Below are positions 5,952-13,606 of a stretch of DNA of 20,460 nucleotides, piece after piece (positions within the stretch are counted from its first letter, which is position 1; every line of letters begins with the position of its first letter). The notes below the pieces were generated by a model that worked only from the letters and a program-made list of their open reading frames with translations, was not told where the DNA came from and ran no database searches. The position numbers and the translations under genes are program-made. Origin of the DNA: CAZYTO01 sp964650405 (lineage in GTDB: Bacteria > Acidobacteriota > Thermoanaerobaculia > Gp7-AA8). Where the stretch lies: NCBI GenBank assembly GCA_964650405.1, contig CAZYTO010000075.1:1-20460 (forward strand). The letters run 5' to 3'.

Positions 5952-7840
5952 TGCGCCGCGCTGCCGTGCTCGCCGTCCTGGCCGTTCTCCTTTTTCTCGC
6001 CGCCTCCGCCGGCGCCCGCGTCACGCGCGTCGAGGTTACGTCACGCAAAGACGTGTGGAACGGGCGCTACGAGCTCCTCATCGGACGCGTCTTCTTCGCC
6101 GTCGACCCGGCCAATACGCACAACACGGCCGTCGTCGATCTCGACAAGGCCCCGCGCAACGCGAAAGGTGAGGTCGAGTTCTCCGGAGACCTGCGCGTGC
6201 TCCGCCCGAAGGCGGGCGGCAACGACGCGCTGTTTTTCGAGGTCTCCAATCGCGGAGGCAACACGATGCTGCGCATGGTCGACGGCAATCCCGAGCCCCG
6301 CGACTCGTTCCTCGTCTCGCGCGGCTACACCATAGCCTGGATCGGCTGGCAGTTCGACGCCCGGCCCGGTCCCGATCGCGTCCGGCTCGACGCACCCATC
6401 GCCGCCGGTGTCCGCGGCAAGGTGCGGTCGGATTTCGTGGTCAATGCGAAGCGTGAGGAGTACACCGTTTCGCACATCACAGTCGGCGAAGTCGGCGGCA
6501 CGGGCTATCCAGTGGAGAGCCTCGCCGCTCCCGATGCCACGTTGAGCATGCGCGAAGCGCAGAACGCCCCGCGGCGGATCATTCCTCGCACGCAGTGGCG
6601 CTTCGTCGACCCGCTCACTCTCCATCTCGACGGCGGCTTCGTCCCCGGCGAGATCTACGAAGTGATCTACCCGGCCAAAGACCCGGCCGTCGTCGGCGCC
6701 GGCCTGGTGGCCGTCCGCGACTTCATCAGCTATTGCAAGCACGACCCCGCCTCCGTGGCGCCGGTGGCGCCGGCGAAGGTCGCCTACGGTTTCGGCATCT
6801 CCCAAAGCGGCCGATTCCTGCGGCACTTCGTCTATCAGGGCTTCAACGCCGACGAGGAAGGGCGGCAGGTCTTCGACGGCCTGCTCGTCCATGTCGCCGG
6901 CGCCGGCCGCGGCAACTTCAACCACCGCTTCGCCCAGCCGTCGCGCGACGCGCAGCCCCTCACCCCCACGCAGTATCCCGTCGACGTCTTCCCCTTCACC
7001 GATCTCCCCGCCACGGACCCCGTCACGCACGTCACGGCCGGCCTGCTGGACCGGGCCACGGCCGAGCATGTCGTGCCGAAGATCTTCTACACGAACACGG
7101 AATACGAGTACTGGTCGCGCGGCGCGTCGCTCGCCCACACGACGCCGGACGGCAAGGCCGACGCCGAGATCCCGCCCACGTCGCGCATCTACTTCATCCC
7201 CGGCCTGGCGCACGTCGGCGGCGCCTGGCCGCCAACGCGCGGCGCGGCCACCGATGAGGAACGCCGCGGGACGGAACTGCGCAATCCGAACAACTACTGG
7301 AACGTGACGCACGGCCTCATCGACGCCATGGATGCCTGGGTCCGCCACGACGTCGAGCCGCCTCCCTCCCGCTTCCCGCACCTCGGCGACGGCACGCTCG
7401 TGGCGAAGAACGGCGCTCCCGTCGTGCCGTACACGCCGTACGTCATCGACTTAGGACCCGGCTTCGCGCATGGCGTCGTCAGCGAGCCGCCCCGTGTGAA
7501 CGGGACGTATCCGGTCTTCGTTCCCGCCGCGGACAAAGACGGCAACGCCGGCGGCGGAGTGCGCCATCCCTTCGTCGACGCTCCCGTCGCGACGTACACC
7601 GGCTGGAATCCGCGCATCGCCGAGATCGGCTTCGGCGGCGTCCGCACGAGCTTCACCGGCTCGTACCTCCCCTGGCCCCGCGCCAAGGTGCTCGACCGGT
7701 ACGCCTCTCGCACGCAATACCTCGGGCTGTTCACCGAAGCGGCCCTGAAAATGATCAGCGAACGGTTTCTCGCCGCCGACGACCTCCCTCGACTGCTGAG
7801 CGACGGCGCCGCCCGGTGGGACTACGCGACGAAGGAGTAG
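5951..7840 (+). CDS. Secreted alpha/beta hydrolase domain protein
   Basis: The protein has 629 residues. It starts MRRAAVLAVLAVLLFLAASA, a clear signal peptide cleaved near residue 22. The body matches the large alpha/beta hydrolase-domain family with the nucleophile elbow FGISQSGRFLR (G282-I-S284-Q-S286-G); Ser284 is the likely nucleophile. Upstream are WIGWQFDARPG and the beta-rich RVEVTSRKDV region; downstream are HVAGAGRGNFNHRF, KIFYTNTEYEYWSRGASL and FIPGLAHVGG, which probably carries the catalytic histidine. Members are exported esterase-like enzymes of mostly unknown substrate. The start at 5951 is preferred over upstream in-frame codons because it begins the signal peptide. It lies 10 bp after the GNAT stop. 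A heptamer array follows immediately. Confidence 0.88.
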   Translation: MRRAAVLAVLAVLLFLAASAGARVTRVEVTSRKDVWNGRYELLIGRVFFAVDPANTHNTAVVDLDKAPRNAKGEVEFSGDLRVLRPKAGGNDALFFEVSNRGGNTMLRMVDGNPEPRDSFLVSRGYTIAWIGWQFDARPGPDRVRLDAPIAAGVRGKVRSDFVVNAKREEYTVSHITVGEVGGTGYPVESLAAPDATLSMREAQNAPRRIIPRTQWRFVDPLTLHLDGGFVPGEIYEVIYPAKDPAVVGAGLVAVRDFISYCKHDPASVAPVAPAKVAYGFGISQSGRFLRHFVYQGFNADEEGRQVFDGLLVHVAGAGRGNFNHRFAQPSRDAQPLTPTQYPVDVFPFTDLPATDPVTHVTAGLLDRATAEHVVPKIFYTNTEYEYWSRGASLAHTTPDGKADAEIPPTSRIYFIPGLAHVGGAWPPTRGAATDEERRGTELRNPNNYWNVTHGLIDAMDAWVRHDVEPPPSRFPHLGDGTLVAKNGAPVVPYTPYVIDLGPGFAHGVVSEPPRVNGTYPVFVPAADKDGNAGGGVRHPFVDAPVATYTGWNPRIAEIGFGGVRTSFTGSYLPWPRAKVLDRYASRTQYLGLFTEAALKMISERFLAADDLPRLLSDGAARWDYATKE

Positions 7841-7855
7841 TGTCGGGGGCCGGGG

Positions 7856-7904
7856 ACCGGGTACCTGGGACCTGGGACCTGGGACCCGGTACCTGGGACC
7901 TGGG
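7856..7904. repeat. ACCTGGG heptamer array, seven units
   Basis: Exactly seven consecutive 7-bp units occupy 7856-7904: five are ACCTGGG, one is ACCGGGT and one is ACCCGGT. It lies in the 100-bp spacer after the hydrolase stop. Two GGTACC palindromes are formed at unit junctions, but there is no long inverted arm. Confidence 0.9.
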
Positions 7905-7940
7905 ATCAGCGCCAACCTGCCTTGGATCGAAGGAGCAGCG

Positions 7941-8195
7941 ATGTCACGAGGCCACGAAGTGAAGTCGGTGCAGGAAGCATGGATGGAGGCGGAGGCGGCG
8001 AAAGAGCAGCGCAAGAAACGGAGAAAGAGCGCCGAAGAGATCGAGCAGGAGAAGAAGCGCGAATCGCTCGAACTGCAGCGCACCCGCATCGCCCGGGAGC
8101 TCGCCGAGACCAGGAGCGACGCACGCCGCACGCAACTTCGCGCCGCGCTCGCGCACCTCGATGCGGAGATCGGGAAGCTGGCTGTGCCATCCTGA
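7941..8195 (+). CDS. Small charged coiled-coil protein, unknown function
   Basis: This 84-residue protein is preceded by AAGGAG 7 bp before the ATG, the best ribosome-binding site in this part of the window. The sequence is almost wholly helical and highly charged, with long K/R/E runs (EQRKKRRKSAEEIEQEKK) and a heptad-like pattern to the end (LAETRSDARRTQLRAALAHL). There is no signal peptide or membrane segment, so it should be cytoplasmic. I do not recognise a family. Its stop codon (TGA, 8193-8195) lies inside the left arm of the palindromic element that follows, so the native C-terminus may have been altered by the insertion. It precedes ileS on the same strand, separated by that element. 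Confidence 0.7.
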   Translation: MSRGHEVKSVQEAWMEAEAAKEQRKKRRKSAEEIEQEKKRESLELQRTRIARELAETRSDARRTQLRAALAHLDAEIGKLAVPS

Positions 8196-8321
8196 GCGCG
8201 GGCGGCGGTTGGGCGGGAGCGAAGGATCAAAGCGAGGCACGGTTCGGCTGGTCGAAGAAGCGATTTCCTGCCGTGCCTCGCTTTGATCCTTCGCTCCCGC
8301 CAACCACCGCCCGCGCTCAGG
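8191..8321. repeat. Long palindromic interspersed element, copy 2 (near-perfect ~50-bp stem)
   Basis: Arms 8191-8242 and 8271-8321 are inverted repeats differing by one substitution and one extra G over about 51 bp, around a 28-nt loop. The outer end reads CCTGAGCGCGGGCGG; the inner part reads GGGAGCGAAGGATC. It is clearly related to the element at 3688-3817. It would form an exceptionally stable hairpin in RNA upstream of ileS, or a cruciform in DNA. Confidence 0.92.
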
Positions 8322-8373
8322 ATGGATTGCAAGCGAATAAGCGAATCCCGAATATCGTTTCTCCCCGCTAATC

Positions 8374-11202
8374 ATGGCCGAGACGACCACATCGACCGAC
8401 TACAAGAAGACGCTCAGCCTTCCGCAGACCACGTTTGCGATGAAGGCCAACCTGCCCCAGAACGAGCCGAAGCGGCTCGAGGCGTGGGCCGGCATCGACC
8501 TCTACGCCCGCATCCGCGAGAAGTCGGAGGGGCGGCCGAAGTTCGTCCTGCACGACGGACCTCCGTACGCCAACGGCCAGATTCACGTCGGCCACGCCCT
8601 GAACAAGATCCTCAAGGACATCGTCGTGAAGTCCAGGACCATGGCCGGCTACGACTCGCCGTACGTGCCGGGGTGGGACTGCCACGGCCTGCCCATCGAG
8701 CATGCCGTGGACAAGGAGCTCGGGGCGAAGAAGAAGGACATGACCGCGGCCGACATCCGCCGCGCCTGCCGCGACTTCGCCGCCAAGTACGTCGACCTCC
8801 AGCGCCGCGATTTCATCCGCCTCGGCGTCTTCGGCGACTGGTTCCATCCGTATGAGACCATGGCCTACGGCTACGAAGCGGAGATCGCCTACGCTTTCGG
8901 CCGCTTCGTGCAGACCGGCATCACCTACAAGGGCCTCAAGCCCGTGCACTGGTGCACGTACGACCAGTCGGCCCTGGCCGAGGCCGAGGTCGAGTATGCC
9001 GAGCACACGTCGCCGAGCGTCTACGTGCGCTTCCAGCTCGCCGAGGAATCGGTGCGCGCGCTCGACCTTCCCGTCGAGAAGCCGTGCTACGCCGTCATCT
9101 GGACGACCACGCCGTGGACGCTGCCGGCCAACCTGGCCATCGCCGTGAAGCCCGACTTCGACTACGACGTCATTGAATCCAACGACGAACACTACATCAT
9201 CGCCCACGACCTCGCCGCGAGCGTCACGAAGAGCTTCGGCTGGACCGGCTGGCGCGTGGTCCGGACGCTCGAGGGAACGGCCTTCGAGCACCTGCGCTAC
9301 CGTCACGCCTTCCTCCCGCGCGAGGGCGTCTTCGTCCTCGGCGATTACGTGACCGTCGACGCCGGCACCGGCCTCGTGCACACCGCGCCCGGCCACGGCG
9401 CGGACGACTTCAACACCGGCCGCCGCTATGGGCTGGAGACCTACACGCCGGTCAACCATCGCGGCCTCTTCACCGATGACGTGCCGTTGTGGGCCGGCGT
9501 GCACGTGTTCAAGGCCAATCCGCAGATCGTGGAGCTGCTCCGCGAGCGGGGCGTGCTCCTGCAAGCGGAGACCATCACCCACTCCTACCCGCACTGCTGG
9601 CGCTGCAAGAACCCGGTCATCTTCCGCGCCACGGAGCAGTGGTTCATCTCCATGGACAACCCGCTCGGCGGCTCGACGCTGCGCACCCGCGCGCTGGAGG
9701 AGATCCGCAAGGTGAAGTGGTTCCCGCAGTGGGGCCAGGAGCGCATCGCCGGCATGATCGAGAACCGCCCCGACTGGTGCATCTCCCGGCAGCGCCTGTG
9801 GGGCGTGCCCATCACCGTTCTCTACTGCGACCAGTGCAACGAGCCGGTGACCTCGCCCGCGTTCTTCGAGAAGGTGCGCGAGCATTTCCTCCGGGAAGGC
9901 GCCGACGCCTGGTACGAGCGTCCGGCCGAAGACTTCCTCGGCGCGGGACAGGCGTGCGCCAAGTGCGGCCACACCGCCTGGCGCAAGGAGAAGGACATCC
10001 TCGATGTCTGGTTCGACTCCGGCTGTTCGCACCTGGCCGTGCTGCACCCGCGCCAGGAGCTGACCTGGCCGGCGGCCATGTACATCGAAGGCCACGACCA
10101 GCACCGCGGCTGGTTCCAGTCCTCGCTGCTCGTCGGGACCGGCATCGAGGGCGCCGCGCCGTACCGCAACGTCGTCACCTGCGGCTTCATCGTCAACGAG
10201 AAGGGCGAGAAGTACTCGAAGTCCTCCGGCAACGCCCTGTCGGCGCAGGACGTCATCAAGCAGAACGGCGCCGACATCCTCCGCCTCTGGGTGACGAGCA
10301 TCGACTACCGCGACGACGTGCCGTTCGGGCCGGACCTCATCGGCCGCGTAGCCGAGTCGTACCGCAAGATCCGCAACACGGCCCGGTTCCTCTTGGCCAA
10401 CCTGCACGACTTCGAGCCGGAGCGCGACGCGCTGCCGTTCGATCAACTGCTCGACACGGACAAGTGGGCGCTGGCCCGCGCCGCGGACGTCTTCGCCCGC
10501 TGCCGCCGCGCCTACGACGAGTACGAGTTCCACCTCGTCTATCACCGCATCCTCGAGCTCTGCACGGTCGACCTCTCCGCCCTCTACATCGACGTGGCCA
10601 AGGACACGATCTACTGCGACGCACCCGGCTCGCGCTCCCGCCGCTCCGCGCAGACGGCCATGTACGAGATCGTCCGCGGCATCGCCGGCACGGTCGCGCC
10701 GGTGCTGTCGTTCACGGCCGACGAGATCTACGAAGCGCTGCCCGGCGCGAAGGCCGCGTCCGTCCACCTGACGGACTTCCCGGCCCTCGAGGCACCGGCC
10801 ACCGACACCGCGGCCTGGGAGCGCATCCTCCGCCTCCGCGAGCTGGCCTCGGCCGTGCTGGAGCGAGCCCGCAATGCGAAGCAGATCGGCAAGGCCCTGG
10901 AAGCAGACATCACCCTGCACATGGCCGCGAAACCGGAAGCGCTCCTCGGCAGCCTGAACGTCGACCTGTCGATGATCTTCCTGACCTCGCACGTCGACTT
11001 CAAGCCCGCCGACCTCTCGTTGCCCGACTTCGTCGAGCTCGAAGACATCGGCCGCGTGGCCGTCTCCATGAGCCTCGCCCGCGGACGCAAATGCGGCCGC
11101 TGCTGGCTCTACCGCGAAGAGGTGGCGGCGGACGGCGAGCTTTGTGCACGTTGTCAAAGCGTCGTGGACGGACTGGCACCGGAAGAGATGCCCACCGTCT
11201 AG
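8374..11202 (+). CDS. ileS: Isoleucyl-tRNA synthetase
   Basis: This 942-residue class I synthetase charges tRNA-Ile in the cytoplasm. The N-terminus DYKKTLSLPQTTFAMKANLP is typical. The HIGH signature is HVGH (71-74) in PYANGQIHVGHALNKI and the KMSKS loop is KYSKS (613-617). The editing and connective region includes TTTPWTLPANLAIAV and HTAPGHGADDF. NRPDWCISRQRLWGVP and ILDVWFDSG are also present. The C-terminal zinc finger has Cys pairs 907/910 and 924/927. Two further CxxC pairs (485/488 and 528/531) just before ILDVWFDSG suggest an internal zinc ribbon. Length and C-terminal finger fit the bacterial type 1 enzyme. No Shine-Dalgarno is visible at the ATG, and no T-box-like leader is recognisable; the long palindrome ends about 50 bp upstream. 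Confidence 0.98.
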   Translation: MAETTTSTDYKKTLSLPQTTFAMKANLPQNEPKRLEAWAGIDLYARIREKSEGRPKFVLHDGPPYANGQIHVGHALNKILKDIVVKSRTMAGYDSPYVPGWDCHGLPIEHAVDKELGAKKKDMTAADIRRACRDFAAKYVDLQRRDFIRLGVFGDWFHPYETMAYGYEAEIAYAFGRFVQTGITYKGLKPVHWCTYDQSALAEAEVEYAEHTSPSVYVRFQLAEESVRALDLPVEKPCYAVIWTTTPWTLPANLAIAVKPDFDYDVIESNDEHYIIAHDLAASVTKSFGWTGWRVVRTLEGTAFEHLRYRHAFLPREGVFVLGDYVTVDAGTGLVHTAPGHGADDFNTGRRYGLETYTPVNHRGLFTDDVPLWAGVHVFKANPQIVELLRERGVLLQAETITHSYPHCWRCKNPVIFRATEQWFISMDNPLGGSTLRTRALEEIRKVKWFPQWGQERIAGMIENRPDWCISRQRLWGVPITVLYCDQCNEPVTSPAFFEKVREHFLREGADAWYERPAEDFLGAGQACAKCGHTAWRKEKDILDVWFDSGCSHLAVLHPRQELTWPAAMYIEGHDQHRGWFQSSLLVGTGIEGAAPYRNVVTCGFIVNEKGEKYSKSSGNALSAQDVIKQNGADILRLWVTSIDYRDDVPFGPDLIGRVAESYRKIRNTARFLLANLHDFEPERDALPFDQLLDTDKWALARAADVFARCRRAYDEYEFHLVYHRILELCTVDLSALYIDVAKDTIYCDAPGSRSRRSAQTAMYEIVRGIAGTVAPVLSFTADEIYEALPGAKAASVHLTDFPALEAPATDTAAWERILRLRELASAVLERARNAKQIGKALEADITLHMAAKPEALLGSLNVDLSMIFLTSHVDFKPADLSLPDFVELEDIGRVAVSMSLARGRKCGRCWLYREEVAADGELCARCQSVVDGLAPEEMPTV

Positions 11203-11206
11203 CGCG

Positions 11207-11238
11207 TGCTACAGTGATTTCCGTATTCGTTAAGGAGG
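11207..11238 (+). promoter_or_regulatory. Candidate extended -10 and strong ribosome-binding site for the lysine-rich gene
   Basis: TGCTACAGT (11207-11215) resembles an extended -10 and sits 5 bp after the ileS stop. AAGGAGG at 11232-11238 lies 8 nt before GTG 11247 and fixes that start over the closer ATG at 11239. No convincing -35 is visible. Confidence 0.4.
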
Positions 11239-11246
11239 ATGCCTCC

Positions 11247-11561
11247 GTGGCAATCAAGACGAAAGTGATCCGGAAGAAGGTAACCAAGATCGCCCGAAAG
11301 ACGGCGAAGGAGAGCGAGAAGGCGATGAAGAACGTCGTGAAGAAGGTGCAGAAAGCCGCTGCTCCCAGGGTGAAGCAGTTGAAGAAGGCCGCGGAGCCGA
11401 AGGTCAAGGAGCTGAAGAAGACCGCCGCCAAGGTCCAGAAGAAGGTGGGCAAGGCGGTGGAGAAGGCCGTAGCCAAGGGCGTCGAGACAGGCAAGAAGGC
11501 GCTCAAGGAAGGCCTCGAAGCCTCGTCGAAGGGCCTGGCCAAGGCCGCCAAGGCGCTCTGA
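11247..11561 (+). CDS. Lysine/alanine-rich histone-H1-like protein
   Basis: GTG at 11247 follows a strong AAGGAGG site and gives 104 residues, of which 31 are Lys and 3 Arg, with Ala and Val making up much of the rest. Repeated helical motifs such as KKAAEPKVKELKKTAAKVQK resemble the lysine-rich tails of eukaryotic H1 and bacterial H1-like proteins (Hc1/AlgP type), which bind and compact DNA without sequence specificity. There is no folded domain or signal peptide. It would be very basic, cytoplasmic and nucleoid-associated. It may be transcribed with ileS or from its own promoter in the 44-bp gap. DNA binding is inferred from composition only; RNA or polyanion binding is equally possible. 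Confidence 0.8.
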   Translation: MAIKTKVIRKKVTKIARKTAKESEKAMKNVVKKVQKAAAPRVKQLKKAAEPKVKELKKTAAKVQKKVGKAVEKAVAKGVETGKKALKEGLEASSKGLAKAAKAL

Positions 11562-11631
11562 TTCCAGGCGGCACGCAGCGGGCGGCGGGCAGACTGCACC
11601 TCGCTCGCCGCGGAGCCGCTGCCGCTCGCTG

Positions 11632-12462
11632 ATGCGCTACGCCGACCTTCACACCCACACCTACCATTCCGACGGTACACGCGCGCCGCGCGAGGTGATC
11701 GATCTCGCGCTGGCGCACGGCATCACCATCGTGGCCATCTCCGACCACGACAACCTCACTGCCTGGTTCGAGGTCAAGGCGTACGCCGATTCCGCCGGCG
11801 TCACGCTCGTCCCGGCCACGGAGCTGTCGTGCGGCGTCGACGGCGCGGACGGCGTGATCGACGTCCACGTCCTGGCCTACGCCTTCGATCCGTTCGACGA
11901 GCGCATCGCGGCCCGGCTGGCCGGGTTCCGCGAGGGCCGCCTCACCCGCGGCCATCGCATGGTCGACCGCCTCCGGGCCTTGGGCTACGACATCCGCCGC
12001 GACCGCGTGGACGAGCTGGCCGCCGGCGGCGCCATGGGACGGCCCCACGTGGCCCGCGCCCTCGTCGAGAAGGGCTACGTCGACAGCGTGGCCGCCGCCT
12101 TCGACACGCTCCTCGGCAAGGGAAAGCCCGCCTACGTCGACAAGGAGCGCTTCCGCATCGACGAAGCCGTCCGGCTCATTCACGATGCCGGCGGCGTGAC
12201 GTCCGTCGCCCATCCCACGCTCTATCCCAATCCCGATGACCTCGTTCCCGTGCTGCTCGACGCCGGCATCGACGCCGTCGAGATCCTCCACCCCCAGGTC
12301 GATGCCGGCGCCCGCGAGCGCTTCGCCAACGTGGCCCGCTTCCGCGGCAAGTTCGTCACCGGCGGCTCCGACGACCATGGGACCGTGAAGAGGAACGAAA
12401 CCCTCGGCACAGTGCGCGTCCCGGAGGGATGGATCGGGCCGATTCTGGAACGAGTGTCTTGA
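11632..12462 (+). CDS. PHP-domain metal-dependent phosphoesterase (YciV/TrpH-like)
   Basis: The 276-residue protein begins directly with the PHP motif MRYADLHTHTYHSDGT (metal ligands His7, His9, His12 and Asp14). It continues with VAISDHDNLTAW, LVPATELSC, GRPHVARALVEKGYV, TSVAHPTLYPN and the final metal motif GGSDDHG. This order matches the COG0613 family, which includes the 3',5'-nucleotide bisphosphate phosphatase / RNase AM (YciV) that trims RNA 5' ends and hydrolyses pAp. The exact substrate is inferred. The start is fixed by the domain itself, although no Shine-Dalgarno precedes it. The 70-bp upstream spacer is GC-rich with weak GCGGGCG-type 7-mers. The stop is immediately followed by a hairpin separating it from queG. 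Confidence 0.9.
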   Translation: MRYADLHTHTYHSDGTRAPREVIDLALAHGITIVAISDHDNLTAWFEVKAYADSAGVTLVPATELSCGVDGADGVIDVHVLAYAFDPFDERIAARLAGFREGRLTRGHRMVDRLRALGYDIRRDRVDELAAGGAMGRPHVARALVEKGYVDSVAAAFDTLLGKGKPAYVDKERFRIDEAVRLIHDAGGVTSVAHPTLYPNPDDLVPVLLDAGIDAVEILHPQVDAGARERFANVARFRGKFVTGGSDDHGTVKRNETLGTVRVPEGWIGPILERVS

Positions 12463-12595
12463 AAGGAGGGCGAAGGATGAAGGGCGAAGGAAGAATGGCA
12501 AATGGCGGGTGTTGAAGCTTGAATGAGGCGACTGAATCGCTTCGTTCGACAAACAACATTCACGATTCTCCTTCGCCCTTCGCCTTCGCCCCTTT
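12462..12595. repeat. GGCGAAG-family inverted repeat filling the PHP-queG spacer
   Basis: The left arm 12462-12496 begins on the last base of the PHP stop codon and the right arm 12565-12595 ends on the base before the queG ATG. The arms are complementary over about 30 bp with small indels. The units are the same GGGCGAAGG theme as the in-frame element at 1426-1495. The 68 bp between the arms show no gene. Confidence 0.88.
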
Positions 12596-13534
12596 ATGAC
12601 CGCCCTCTCCCAGATCTGGCCCGATGTGACGCACGTTGCCCGCGCCGAGGGCGTCGTCCGCATCGGCGCGGCGGACCTTGACGACGCGCACGCGGCGTTC
12701 TTCGCCGACTGGATTGCTTCGGGCCATCACGCCTCGATGGCCTACCTGGCGAAGAATCGCGCGGCGCGCCTGGAGCCGCACACGCGCTTCCCGTGGGCCA
12801 AATCGGCGATCGTGATCCTCGTGCCGTATGCCTCCGAGCGCCCGCCCGCACCGCCAGGTGCCCTGTCGCACCACATCGCCCGCTACGCCCTCGGCGACGA
12901 CTATCACGACGTGCTCGACCGCATCCTGAAGCGCATCGAGGACGTCGTGAAGCCCCACGGCCGCACGTGGCGCTACGTCGATACCGGACCGCTCTCCGAC
13001 CGTGCCCTCGCCGCCAACGCAGGCCTCGGCTGGATCGGCAAGAACGGCATGCTCATCGACGACGAGCTCGGCTCCTACCTCTTCATCGGGACCTTGCTGA
13101 CCTCCCTGGAGAACGACCTCACCGCCGCCACCGTGGCCGACCGCTGCGGCGCCTGCACCCGCTGCATCGACGCCTGCCCAACCGACGCGATCCTTCCTAA
13201 CCGCACTGTCATCAGCGAGCGCTGCATCAGCTACGCGACCATCGAGCATCGCGGCCCGCTCCCGGCGGATCTCACCCTGGCCGGCAACGTCTTCGGCTGC
13301 GACATCTGCCAGGAGGTCTGCCCCTGGAACGAGGCTCCCGCCGCCGGGCATGAAGCGTTCACGCCGCGCGAGTCGTATCGCGCCACCCCGGTCAGCGACC
13401 TCCTCCGCTTCACGCAGAGCGACTTCTCCACGCTCTTCCGTCGGAGCGCCGTCAAACGAGCGAAGCTGGAAGGCATGCGGCGAAATACCGCCGCGTTGAC
13501 AGAAGACCGGGACCGAGGGACAGCAAAGGCATGA
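12596..13534 (+). CDS. queG: Epoxyqueuosine reductase
   Basis: This 312-residue protein reduces epoxyqueuosine to queuosine in tRNA anticodons, using cobalamin and two [4Fe-4S] clusters. The signature YVDTGPLSDRALAANAGLGW carries Asp129, the conserved acid of the cobalamin site, followed by GKNGMLI. The clusters are supplied by CGACTRCIDACP (Cys184, 187, 190, 194), Cys210, and GCDICQEVCPWN (Cys235, 238, 242). The C-terminal SAVKRAKLEGMRRN helix is typical. It lacks the HEAT-repeat tail of longer homologues. No other queuosine gene is in the window. The ATG directly abuts the arm of the spacer hairpin and has no Shine-Dalgarno, which may limit translation. Confidence 0.95.
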   Translation: MTALSQIWPDVTHVARAEGVVRIGAADLDDAHAAFFADWIASGHHASMAYLAKNRAARLEPHTRFPWAKSAIVILVPYASERPPAPPGALSHHIARYALGDDYHDVLDRILKRIEDVVKPHGRTWRYVDTGPLSDRALAANAGLGWIGKNGMLIDDELGSYLFIGTLLTSLENDLTAATVADRCGACTRCIDACPTDAILPNRTVISERCISYATIEHRGPLPADLTLAGNVFGCDICQEVCPWNEAPAAGHEAFTPRESYRATPVSDLLRFTQSDFSTLFRRSAVKRAKLEGMRRNTAALTEDRDRGTAKA

Positions 13535-13606
13535 CCTGCGTGAAGACCGAGATGCCCGTTGAAGGCCTACGTTGACTCGTCGGTCGTCGTTCGAAGTCCT
13601 CACCTG

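Noticed and set aside
7856..7904. CRISPR array
   Set aside because: Units are 7 bp and contiguous, with no unique spacers; no cas genes are nearby.
3688..8321. Composite transposon bounded by the two long palindromes
   Set aside because: The interval holds ordinary chromosomal genes (mltD, GNAT, hydrolase), no transposase, and no visible target-site duplication.
8196..8373. T-box or other riboswitch before ileS
   Set aside because: The leader is dominated by the long palindrome. No specifier loop or T-box antiterminator sequence is recognisable.
8368..11157. 929-codon open frame on the minus strand
   Set aside because: It is fully antisense to ileS, whose motifs are unmistakable. High G+C coding DNA commonly leaves the opposite strand open, and the translation has no recognisable motif.
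13535..13606. Small gene or terminator in the queG-PilZ gap
   Set aside because: Only a short open stretch without start signals and a few GTCGTC-like words are present; no stable hairpin is evident.
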